From the NCBI GenBank assembly GCA_964432995.1, contig CAYSPU010000247.1:1-8672 (forward strand): a stretch of DNA of 8,672 bases, written 5' to 3'. A model generated the notes under the pieces. The model saw only the letters and a program-made list of their open reading frames with translations. It had not been told where the DNA came from and did no database searches. Positions 1-6,449 of the stretch are shown piece after piece (positions within the stretch are counted from its first letter, which is position 1; every line of letters starts with the position of its first letter). The translations under genes and the position numbers were made by a program. This DNA is from CAYSPU01 sp964432995. Its GTDB lineage: Bacteria > Verrucomicrobiota > Verrucomicrobiia > Limisphaerales > JAHDYP01.

Positions 1-441
1 CGCCTCATCGACATGGGCATCGAGCCGTTCCTCGTGGCCTCTTCCGTCGAAGCCGTCATGGCCCAACGCCTCGTCCGGACCATCTGCCCCGGCTGCAAAG
101 CCGAGCAACCGGTCGAACACGATTACCTCCGGAAAATCGGGTTCCCCGAGGAGGAAGTCGCCACCGCCCGCTTCTACCGGGGCGCCGGCTGCGAGGACTG
201 CCGCCAGCTTGGCTACCAGGGCCGCATGGGCATCTACGAACTGCTCGTCCTCAACGAGGCCATCCGGCCGCTGATCCTCAGCCGCGCCGCCGCTTCCACC
301 ATCGCCCAGCGCGCCATCGAAGGCGGCATGCGCACCCTCCGCACCGACGGCTGGAACAAGGTCCGCGCCGCGCTCACCACGATCGAGGAGGTCCTCCGTG
401 TCACCCAGGCGGAAGAACACCTGAAGGGACTCGTCGAGTGA
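1..441 (+). CDS. gspE: Type II secretion / type IV pilus assembly ATPase GspE/PilB, C-terminal part (5' truncated)
   Basis: C-terminal 146 residues of the cytoplasmic hexameric ATPase that powers pseudopilus assembly. The reading frame is open from base 1, so the start and the Walker A/B and Asp/His boxes lie outside the window. Visible family features are the stretch SSVEAVMAQRLVRTICPGC, a tetracysteine zinc site made of two CxxC pairs (CPGC at visible residues 29-32 and CEDC at 64-67), the following GYQGRMGIYELL block, and the terminal MRTLRTDGWNKV...TTIEEVLRVT block. The zinc motif is typical of GspE and many PilB proteins. The TGA stop overlaps the GTG start of the next gene by 4 bp, so the two are probably translationally coupled. 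GspE is preferred over PilB because L-, M- and D-like genes follow directly, but the fragment alone cannot separate the two. The frame is intact to the normal C-terminus. Confidence 0.95.
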   Translation, partial: RLIDMGIEPFLVASSVEAVMAQRLVRTICPGCKAEQPVEHDYLRKIGFPEEEVATARFYRGAGCEDCRQLGYQGRMGIYELLVLNEAIRPLILSRAAASTIAQRAIEGGMRTLRTDGWNKVRAALTTIEEVLRVTQAEEHLKGLVE

Positions 442-1829
442 AGCCCACCCGCTGGTCATCCTGCAACCTCCTGCAAACCGGACTCGACCACCGGAAGCTC
501 TGGCACTTCTCCGTCGGCGCCGACAGCGTCAGCCTGCAGTCCGAGAGCGAACACCCGGCCGAAGGCCCCTTGTCCGGGCGCAGCGTCCGCCGGAGCTGGC
601 GCGATCTCTTCCAGAACCGCCTCAACCTCGCCTGGTTGCCCCCGGAGAAGGTCTACCTCCGCGTCGCCCATCTGCCGCAGTGCGCCCCGTCCGAACTGCC
701 GACCATGCTCGAGCTCCAGATCGAGAAACTCTCCCCCCTCCCCGTCAACCAGATCGTCTGGAGCTACGAAGTCATCCCCGGCCCGGCCGATCAACCGCAG
801 ACCGTCGTTCTGCTCATCGCCGCCCTTTCCGTCGTGGAACAGGTGCTCGGCCAGCTCGAAACCGGCGGCTACGTGGCCGATCGCCTCGACCTCCCCCAAC
901 TCCACTGGCTGGCGGCGCAGCCCACCGATGCCGACGGCACCTGGTTGCTCCTCTGGCGCGAGAACGGCCTCCTGCTCTGTCTCGTGGCCTGGTGCTATGG
1001 CGGCGGCCTCCAGGACCTGACCCTGCTCCCGCTCCCGGACACCCCGGAAGCCCCGCCCCGGCTCATCGACCACCTCAACCGTCTCTCGTGGGCCGGCGAG
1101 GTCGAAGGTTGGCTCACCTCCGAACCTGCGTGGCATCTGATCAGCGACCCCGCCCTCGCCGCCGACTGGGAACCGCCCCTCCGCCAATGGGCCGGCCCCC
1201 GACTCGAACTCCATCCCGCGCCCACCGTGCGGGAGCTGGCCACGCAATCCGCCAGCCGCAACGCCCGCAACGCCACCCCCGCCAATCTCGTACCCTCCGA
1301 CTTCGCGTTGCGCTATCGCCAGCAGTATGTCGATCGCCTCTGGATGCAGGGCCTCGGCGTGCTCGCCACGGTCTATCTCCTGGGGGTCCTCGCCTACTTC
1401 GTCACGCTGCGCTACTCCGAGTATCGCCTCGGCGCCGTCAAGAAGGAAGTCACCGCCTGGTCGATCCCCTACACCAACGCCCTCAGCCTCAAAGAGCGCC
1501 TGCGCGTCTTCCAGGAACAGGTGGGCCTCAAATACGCCGCCCTCGACTGTTGGAAGACCGCCTCCGAACTCCTCCCGCCCGAAGTCGAACTCGACACCTT
1601 CAACTTCCAGGGCGGCACCAAGGTCTTCCTCGCCGGCAGCGTCTCCAAAGAACACGAGGACAAAGTCACCGAATTCAACGCGCAATTGAAAAAGGCGCGC
1701 CTGGGGGACCGACCCATGTTCCAAGAGGAGAACGCGGAACCGCTCCAGTTCGACGCGCAGCGCGGCCCCGCCGCATCCGCTTCCCGCTGGAAGTTCTCCC
1801 TCAACCTCAAAGCCGACTGGCTCGAGTGA
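438..1829 (+). CDS. gspL: GspL-like secretion platform protein (PilM-like plus PilN-like regions in one chain)
   Basis: 463-residue bitopic inner-membrane protein, likely the component that links the GspE ATPase to the periplasmic platform. The N-terminal part (about 1-280) reads as a PilM/GspL cytoplasmic domain. It includes the LELQIEKLSPLPVNQIVW stretch at 91-108, which resembles the conserved PilM/GspL segment 'E.ekllPfp.d'. One membrane helix follows at about 302-323, preceded by NLVPSDFALRYRQQ, a PilN-like lead-in. A juxtamembrane helical stretch (about 325-362) and a ferredoxin-like periplasmic domain (about 370-463, with ELLPPEVELDTFNFQGG) follow. The start is GTG at 438, overlapping the gspE stop as GTGA, with a possible weak Shine-Dalgarno AAGGGA about 8 bases upstream. 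The stop overlaps the next start as TGATG. Sequence conservation is low, as is usual for GspL, so the assignment rests on architecture and position. A pilM-pilN fusion is an equivalent reading. Confidence 0.8.
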   Translation: MKPTRWSSCNLLQTGLDHRKLWHFSVGADSVSLQSESEHPAEGPLSGRSVRRSWRDLFQNRLNLAWLPPEKVYLRVAHLPQCAPSELPTMLELQIEKLSPLPVNQIVWSYEVIPGPADQPQTVVLLIAALSVVEQVLGQLETGGYVADRLDLPQLHWLAAQPTDADGTWLLLWRENGLLLCLVAWCYGGGLQDLTLLPLPDTPEAPPRLIDHLNRLSWAGEVEGWLTSEPAWHLISDPALAADWEPPLRQWAGPRLELHPAPTVRELATQSASRNARNATPANLVPSDFALRYRQQYVDRLWMQGLGVLATVYLLGVLAYFVTLRYSEYRLGAVKKEVTAWSIPYTNALSLKERLRVFQEQVGLKYAALDCWKTASELLPPEVELDTFNFQGGTKVFLAGSVSKEHEDKVTEFNAQLKKARLGDRPMFQEENAEPLQFDAQRGPAASASRWKFSLNLKADWLE

Positions 1830-2506
1830 TGCACTTCCTGGATCGACTCAATCTCCGCCCGCAAGAACGCCGGCTGGTCCTCGGTGCGCTCGTCGTCCTC
1901 TTCGTCGTCCTCAACTTCTGGTTCGTTTGGCCCCACTTCGGACGCCTCCAGGCCGTCCGCTCGCAGATGGTCGCCGCCCAGGAAACGCTGGATACCTACC
2001 GGACCGAGGCCCTCCGCACCAACTCCTACCTGGCCCAACTCAAGGAACTCGAGACGCAGGGCACCGGGGTTCTGGATGAAGATGCCGACAAAACTCTCAA
2101 CCTGACCTCCACCGTCCAGAGCCAGGCCCGGCAAAGCGGCATCAACTACAACCAGATCGCCCCCGCTCCCCGCTCCACTCGCGGCAATACCAACGAGTTC
2201 TTCGAACAACGAAGCATCACCGTCGGCCTCAACGCCACCCCACCGGAGCCGCTCGTCCATTTCCTCGTCGCCATCGCCGCCAACAACCTCGTCATGCGCG
2301 TCAAGGAACTCGACCTCAAACCCGATCCCAGCCACACCAAACTCACCGGCACCATCCGCATCGTCGCCAGTTTTCAGAAGAAATCCCCCACCCGCACCGC
2401 CACCGCGGCACAGCCGACAACCGCCGCCCGACCCGTGACCGCAGCGCGCGTCCCGACTCCCACGCCGCCCCCGACCGCGCCGGCGCCAACCGCCAAGAAA
2501 CCCTGA
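1829..2506 (+). CDS. gspM: GspM/PilO-like inner-membrane platform protein
   Basis: 225 residues. A short cytoplasmic N-terminus (MHFLDRLNLRPQERR) precedes a single membrane helix at about 16-34 (VLGALVVLFVVLNFWFVW). A predicted coiled coil follows at about 36-76, then a small alpha/beta periplasmic domain to about 184. This is the GspM/PilO plan, and the protein would pair with the GspL-like product to form the platform. The tail (185-225) is low-complexity Thr/Ala/Pro and probably disordered. The start is the ATG at 1829, which shares its A with the TGA of the preceding gene and so implies coupling. The same frame stays open upstream to 680, but that part lies out of frame inside the GspL-like gene and translates to Arg/Pro-rich sequence, so it is not coding. 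No Shine-Dalgarno is visible. Assignment rests on size, topology and position. PilO is the alternative name. Confidence 0.75.
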   Translation: MHFLDRLNLRPQERRLVLGALVVLFVVLNFWFVWPHFGRLQAVRSQMVAAQETLDTYRTEALRTNSYLAQLKELETQGTGVLDEDADKTLNLTSTVQSQARQSGINYNQIAPAPRSTRGNTNEFFEQRSITVGLNATPPEPLVHFLVAIAANNLVMRVKELDLKPDPSHTKLTGTIRIVASFQKKSPTRTATAAQPTTAARPVTAARVPTPTPPPTAPAPTAKKP

Positions 2507-2510
2507 CCCC

Positions 2511-4802
2511 ATGAAACCGCCAACCTTCCGCCTCCTGGCCAGCCTCGCCGGACTCGCCGTCGCCCTGGTCCTGAGTAGCCCCGCGCTCGCCGACGACGAA
2601 GATCCCGATCCTCCGGCCGAGGAAGACAACGCCGCACCGGCAGAACCCGATGCCCCGCCGCCGGTCGCCCCCGACGCCCTCCCGGACCAGGCCGCACCCC
2701 CAGGCGCCCCCCCACCGGAAGTCGACCGCAGTGAGGCCCTGCGCCGCGCCCAGCAACTGGCGCCAGCCAACCGCACCCTGAAACCCGCCGCCCCAACCCC
2801 GAGAGGCCCCGCGGCCCAAACGTTCCCCAGCGCCCTGACACCAACGCCCGGGCGCCTGCCGCCGCCCAATGCCGCCACCCGGCCATCCCCGCCGCCCGCG
2901 GGGCCGCGCACCGCCTCCCCCGACCCCGAAGTCCGTTCCTTCGCCCCAAGTGCTGCGTCCGCCGAGGCGGCCCTCGCCCCCTACGCCTTCGATTTCCAGA
3001 ACGCGCCGGTGGAACAGATCTTCACCCAATACGCCGAACTCACCGGCCGCACGGTGCTCCAGCCGGCCACCCTGACCGGCCAGATCAAACTCACCACCGC
3101 CCCCGGAGCCGACCTCACCCGCGACGAAGCCATCCAGGCCCTCGACGGCGCCCTCGCCCTCAACAACATCACCATGATCCCGCTCGGCGAGAAGTTCGTG
3201 AAGGCGGTCCCGGTGGCCCAGTCCATCCAGGAAGGCGGCGCCCTGAATTACTACGAAGCCGACCAGATCCCCGACGCCGAGCAGTTCGCCACCCACGTGG
3301 TCCAACTCAAGGTCGCCCTCCCCTCGGAGGTCATGCAGCTCATCTCCTCCTTCAGCAAGAACCCTCAGGGCATCGTGGCGCTCGACTCCAGCCAGATCCT
3401 GGTCATTCGCGATTACGCCTCCAACATCAAGCGAATGATCGAGCTCATCAAGAAAATCGACATCCAGCCCGAACGCGAATACAAGCTCGAGGTCATTCCC
3501 ATCAAGTACGGCCGCGTCACCGAGTTGTTCGACACCATGAACTCGCTGATCTCCGGGAGCGGCGGCGGCAGCGTCTCGCGCGCCGGGGCGACCACCCAGG
3601 GCCGGAACACCCGCAGCAGCCTCACGCCCGCCGGCACCGCCAGCACCGGCGGTCGCTACGGCAGTCGCGGCAGCTCCAGCCGCCTGACCGGCGGCCGCAC
3701 CGGCATGACCGGGACCGGCGTCCAACCCCAACAAACCGGCCTCACCGGACAAACCGGCATCGGCACCACCACCGGCTCCTCCTTCCAACAGCGCCTCAAC
3801 CAAATCATCAGCAGCGCCAGCGGCGAGTCCCAAATCGAAGTCCTCGGCGACGCCCGCATCGTCCCCAACGAACAGTCCAACTCGCTCATCGTCTATGCCA
3901 ACAAGCAGGACATGGAGATGATCACCAACATCGTCGCCAAGGTCGACGTCCTCCTGGCCCAGGTCCTCATCGAAGGCATCGTCGTCGGCGTCAGCCTCAA
4001 CGAAGGCCAGGAACTCGGCGTCAGCATCGCCCAACACGCCAAACAGTTCGGCAACGACTTCACCGGCGCCGGTGTCTCCGACAACACCACCGGGTTCTTC
4101 GGTGCCCTCACCAACTTCCCCAGCTCCGCCCCCGATGGCTTCAGCTACTGGGGCCGCCTCGGCAGCGACATCACCTTCGCCGTCAAAGCCTTCGCCAGCG
4201 ACAACCGCGTCCGCATCCTCCAGCGGCCCCGCATCCAGACCTCCCATGCTGTTCCCGGCATGTTCTTCTCCGGCGACACCGTCCCCTACATCACCGGGTT
4301 TTCCGACTACGGCTACAACATCGGCTACAGCACCCGATCCTCGATCGATTACATGGACGTGGGCGTGCAGCTCGATGTCACCCCCTACATCACCCCGGAC
4401 GGCCTCGTGGTGCTGGACATCTCCCAGCAGATCAGTCAGGTCAGCGGCTACAAGCAGATCGAGGGCAATGATGTCCCCACCACCACCACCCGCTCCGCCT
4501 CCGCCACGCTCTCCGTCCACGACGGCGAAACCATCATGCTCGGCGGTTACATCGAAGAGAGCCGCGACAAACGCGTTTCCGGCGTCCCCATCCTGAAGGA
4601 CATCCCCCTCCTCGGCGCCGCCTTCCGCAGCCGCAAGGAGGAAAACAGCCGTAAGGAACTCATCCTCCTCATGAAAGTGACGGTCCTGAAAAGCCCCGCC
4701 GACGCCAGCGTCCTCGCCGCCACCGAACGCGCCCAACTCCCCGGCATCTCCAAGGCCGAGGAGGAAATGGAGCAAACCGACAAGAAACGCAGCAAACGCT
4801 GA
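2511..4802 (+). CDS. gspD: Type II secretion system secretin GspD (PilQ/GspD superfamily)
   Basis: 763-residue outer-membrane channel subunit. A Sec signal peptide occupies residues 1-27 (hydrophobic core LLASLAGLAVALVL, cleavage after PALA). A Pro/Ala-rich acidic linker runs from 28 to about 157. N0 is at about 158-236 (FDFQNAPVEQIFTQYAELTG) and N1 at about 260-318 (HVVQLKVALPSEVMQLI). A further N module at about 323-480 is split by a Gly/Thr/Ser-rich insert (about 348-440). The secretin domain spans about 481-727, with the gate-region stretch VPGMFFSGDTVPYITG, DVGVQLDVTPYITPDG, and the signature SGVPILKDIPLLGAAFRS at 690-707. The C-terminus is charged (EEEMEQTDKKRSKR). Canonical GspD has four N modules; I can place only three. 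The ATG is 4 bases after the preceding stop, with no clear Shine-Dalgarno, so expression probably relies on coupling. It is the last gene of the operon here. The TGA stop runs straight into the heptamer repeat. Confidence 0.96.
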   Translation: MKPPTFRLLASLAGLAVALVLSSPALADDEDPDPPAEEDNAAPAEPDAPPPVAPDALPDQAAPPGAPPPEVDRSEALRRAQQLAPANRTLKPAAPTPRGPAAQTFPSALTPTPGRLPPPNAATRPSPPPAGPRTASPDPEVRSFAPSAASAEAALAPYAFDFQNAPVEQIFTQYAELTGRTVLQPATLTGQIKLTTAPGADLTRDEAIQALDGALALNNITMIPLGEKFVKAVPVAQSIQEGGALNYYEADQIPDAEQFATHVVQLKVALPSEVMQLISSFSKNPQGIVALDSSQILVIRDYASNIKRMIELIKKIDIQPEREYKLEVIPIKYGRVTELFDTMNSLISGSGGGSVSRAGATTQGRNTRSSLTPAGTASTGGRYGSRGSSSRLTGGRTGMTGTGVQPQQTGLTGQTGIGTTTGSSFQQRLNQIISSASGESQIEVLGDARIVPNEQSNSLIVYANKQDMEMITNIVAKVDVLLAQVLIEGIVVGVSLNEGQELGVSIAQHAKQFGNDFTGAGVSDNTTGFFGALTNFPSSAPDGFSYWGRLGSDITFAVKAFASDNRVRILQRPRIQTSHAVPGMFFSGDTVPYITGFSDYGYNIGYSTRSSIDYMDVGVQLDVTPYITPDGLVVLDISQQISQVSGYKQIEGNDVPTTTTRSASATLSVHDGETIMLGGYIEESRDKRVSGVPILKDIPLLGAAFRSRKEENSRKELILLMKVTVLKSPADASVLAATERAQLPGISKAEEEMEQTDKKRSKR
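2592..2981 (+). other. Pro/Ala-rich linker segment of the secretin
   Basis: Codes for residues 28-157 of the secretin, between the signal peptide and N0. It is dominated by Pro, Ala, Asp and Glu and is likely disordered. Characterised GspD proteins normally start N0 directly after the signal peptide, so this is an extension. It may reach across the periplasm or peptidoglycan, or bind a partner; that role is inference. Confidence 0.75.
3552..3830 (+). other. Gly/Thr/Ser-rich insert inside the last N module of the secretin
   Basis: Codes for residues 348-440, which interrupt the N module between NSLIS and QIEVLGDARIVPNE. The composition is Gly, Ser, Thr, Arg and Gln, with little hydrophobic content. 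Canonical GspD N3 carries a shorter flexible loop that projects into the periplasmic vestibule, and this insert occupies the equivalent place. The boundaries are estimated from where N-module-like sequence stops and resumes. Confidence 0.7.
3687..3775 (+). repeat. Thr-Gly dipeptide-coding repeat (ACCGG units) within the secretin insert
   Basis: ACCGG occurs eight times, at 3687, 3699, 3708, 3714, 3735, 3744, 3753 and 3771, always in the same codon phase and each encoding Thr-Gly. One more lies just upstream at 3645. The spacings are multiples of three (6-21 bases), which suggests coding-frame expansion of a low-complexity loop rather than a regulatory repeat. Confidence 0.7.
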
Positions 4803-4849
4803 ACGAGGAACACCGAACGTCCAACGTCGAACTTCGAACGTTGAACCAT
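4801..4849. repeat. GAAC heptamer tandem array (left arm of inverted repeat)
   Basis: Seven consecutive 7-bp units beginning with GAAC or a one-base variant: GAACGAG, GAACACC, GAACGTC, CAACGTC, GAACTTC, GAACGTT and GAACCAT, starting at 4801, 4808, 4815, 4822, 4829, 4836 and 4843. The first unit begins inside the TGA stop of the secretin gene. The first four bases of each unit are nearly invariant and the last three vary. Confidence 0.85.
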
Positions 4850-4902
4850 TGCCCCCGATCCATGTTCGGCGTTCGAGGTTCGATGTTCAGTGTTCGGCGT
4901 TC
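4808..4902 (+). terminator. Large imperfect inverted repeat between convergent genes; possible transcription boundary
   Basis: Bases 4808-4846 pair with 4864-4902 around a 17-base loop. Of 39 positions, 30 are Watson-Crick, six are G-T (G-U in plus-strand RNA) and three are mismatched (4812/4898, 4821/4889, 4822/4888). All six GAAC units pair in register with all six GTTC units. The structure lies between the secretin stop and the permease stop, which suits an mRNA 3' end or bidirectional boundary. No T-run follows the stem, so it is not a canonical Rho-independent terminator. The inverted repeat itself is certain; the termination role is inference, and the confidence given is for that role. 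Confidence 0.4.
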
Positions 4903-4905
4903 GTA
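4864..4905. repeat. GTTC heptamer tandem array (right arm of inverted repeat)
   Basis: Six consecutive 7-bp units: GTTCGGC, GTTCGAG, GTTCGAT, GTTCAGT, GTTCGGC and GTTCGTA, starting at 4864, 4871, 4878, 4885, 4892 and 4899. They are the reverse complement of the GAAC family on the left and end 18 bases before the stop codon of the converging permease gene. Confidence 0.85.
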
Positions 4906-4923
4906 CCACTGTTCCCCGTGCCC

Positions 4924-6363
4924 CTACCCCGCCGGGAACGGCAGCAGACTCGAGGCCACCCAGCAAACCAGCACCCCGAGCACGCTGTTCACCGTCGCAA
5001 TCACCGTCCAGCTCCGCAGCGTCTCCCGCTCCGTGAACCCGCTGAGCTTCGAGATCACCCAAAAACCACTGTCGTTCATCCACGAGCAGATCATGGCGCC
5101 AAACCCGATCGCCACAAACACATACACCGGGTGGAACGGCAGACCCTCGCCCATCATCGGATAGACCATGGCCGACGTCGTCAGCATCGCCACCGTGGCC
5201 GATCCCTGAGCCACCCGGATGACCGCGGCCAACAACCACGCCAGCCAAATCAGGTTGATCTCCCGACCCGCCACCAACGACTGCACCGCCACCCCCACCC
5301 CGGCGTTCTTCAGCATCAAACCGAAAGCCCCCCCCGCGCTGGTGATCAAAATCACCACCGCCGCCACGCTCAACGGCGGCCCCATCAGCTCCTGGACCTT
5401 CGACGCCCCCAACCCGCGCTGCCGCACCAGCAGCCCCAACGCCAGCGCGGCCCCGATCAACAACGCCATGTTGCGGTTCCCCAGAAACTCCAGCACCCCA
5501 TACGCCACCGGCCACGCCTCGCGCGCCGCGGGAAACGCCGCGCAGGTCGACGCCGCGGAAATCAACGCGATGGGCAGGATCACCGGCAGGATCGACAGCA
5601 CAAACGACGGCAGCTCGTTCTCCGGGCGCTCCGCCAACTGCCGGAGTTCCTCGAGAGATCCCGACGTCGTCGGCCGCAACGGCACCGGATAACGCCGGTT
5701 GATCCACTTCGCCACCTGCCACGAACCGAGCACGGGAAACAGTCCGATCACCAACCCCACCCAGACCGTCAACCCCAGGTCCAGGTGCAGCGCCTCGGCC
5801 ATCGCCAACGGCCCCGGGTGCGGCGCAATCAGGGAATGCGTCACCGCCCCCCCGCAGCAGATCGCCAGCACGTAGAGCACGTAGTCCCTGCCGGTCCGCA
5901 ACGCCAACGCCTGCGCCAGCGGCAGCAGCAACATGAAAAACGTGTCGAAGAAAATCGGGATCGAGAGAATGTAGCTGCTCAGGCAGATGGCCAAACCCGC
6001 CCGCTTCTCCCCGAACGCCGCCAAAAACCGGCGCACCACCTTGTCCGCCGCGCCGCTCTCCATCAGGCACATCCCGATGATCGCCGCCAAGCCGATCACG
6101 ATCGCGATCTTGCCCGCCGTCACGCCGAACTCGGCGGTCGTCAGCTCGATCGCCTGAACCCAATGGCTCCGGGTCGGGCCCTCCCCGGGCAGCGATCCCG
6201 GGCGGGCCATCAGCCCCACCGCGAATGCGGCCAGCACCAGCGCCAAAAACGCGTGCACCCGCAGCACCGTGATCAGCAGGACAATCAGACCCACCGAACA
6301 AACCAGCACCACCAGCGGCCACAGGTCCGCCGGTGCCGCTGCCACTTCCGCAAGCAAATGCAT
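4924..6363 (-). CDS. GntP-family gluconate/sugar-acid:H+ symporter-like permease
   Basis: 479-residue polytopic inner-membrane protein, hydrophobic over nearly its whole length with around a dozen or more membrane segments. GntP-family hallmarks are IPIFFDTFFMLLLPLA (135-150), the THSLIAPHPGP block (175-185; compare the family's HSFVPPHPGP), RVAQGSATVAMLT (383-395), and near the C-terminus CSWMNDSGFWVISKLSGF followed by TERETLRSWTV (426-454). The length is slightly above the E. coli members. Known members import gluconate and related sugar acids by proton symport. The exact substrate cannot be read here, and no kinase or dehydratase neighbours narrow it. The start is the ATG at 6361-6363; the bases upstream show no convincing Shine-Dalgarno. 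It converges on the secretin gene and lies 86 bp downstream of the secreted-protein gene on the same strand, so it could be read from that gene's promoter. Confidence 0.94.
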   Translation of the reverse strand: MHLLAEVAAAPADLWPLVVLVCSVGLIVLLITVLRVHAFLALVLAAFAVGLMARPGSLPGEGPTRSHWVQAIELTTAEFGVTAGKIAIVIGLAAIIGMCLMESGAADKVVRRFLAAFGEKRAGLAICLSSYILSIPIFFDTFFMLLLPLAQALALRTGRDYVLYVLAICCGGAVTHSLIAPHPGPLAMAEALHLDLGLTVWVGLVIGLFPVLGSWQVAKWINRRYPVPLRPTTSGSLEELRQLAERPENELPSFVLSILPVILPIALISAASTCAAFPAAREAWPVAYGVLEFLGNRNMALLIGAALALGLLVRQRGLGASKVQELMGPPLSVAAVVILITSAGGAFGLMLKNAGVGVAVQSLVAGREINLIWLAWLLAAVIRVAQGSATVAMLTTSAMVYPMMGEGLPFHPVYVFVAIGFGAMICSWMNDSGFWVISKLSGFTERETLRSWTVIATVNSVLGVLVCWVASSLLPFPAG

Positions 6364-6449
6364 GGCGCCGAGGCGAAGAACGCGCCTACCTCTACAGGAA
6401 CTCGGCCTCCGGTCAAGCCGACGCTGACAGCCGCTGTGACACGAAGCCT
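6364..6449 (-). other. 86-bp gap between secreted-protein gene and permease gene
   Basis: No gene fits here. On the minus strand there is one small hairpin at 6402-6421 (7-bp stem with one G-U pair and a 6-base loop) and no T-run after it, so I do not call a terminator. I see no clear promoter for the permease gene. Confidence 0.3.

Noticed and set aside
456..1724. Antisense open frame of 422 codons opposite the GspL-like gene
   Set aside because: It is Gly/Glu/Ala-rich with no motif. The plus-strand frame has a membrane helix, start/stop overlaps with both neighbours and PilM/PilN-like blocks.
680..1828. Upstream extension of the GspM-like frame
   Set aside because: It is Arg/Pro-rich out-of-frame translation of the GspL-like gene. 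The ATG at 1829, with the TGATG junction and a normal N-terminus plus membrane helix, is the real start.
2343..4775. Antisense open frame of 810 codons opposite the secretin
   Set aside because: It translates to Gly/Ala/Asp/Val-rich low-complexity sequence with no family motifs. It is a by-product of G/C-ending codons in the secretin gene, whose own frame shows clear domains.
4801..4905. CRISPR array
   Set aside because: The units are 7 bp, contiguous, partly inverted and without spacers.
4547..6322. Antisense 591-codon frame crossing the permease, the inverted repeat and the secretin end
   Set aside because: It is a shadow of the permease in another frame. Its NTEHRTSNAEH-like stretch is just the heptamer repeat translated, since three 7-bp units give seven codons.
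6402..6421. Hairpin as a terminator between the secreted-protein and permease genes
   Set aside because: The stem is only 7 bp with one G-U pair and no T-run follows on the minus strand; such a stem is expected by chance at this GC content.
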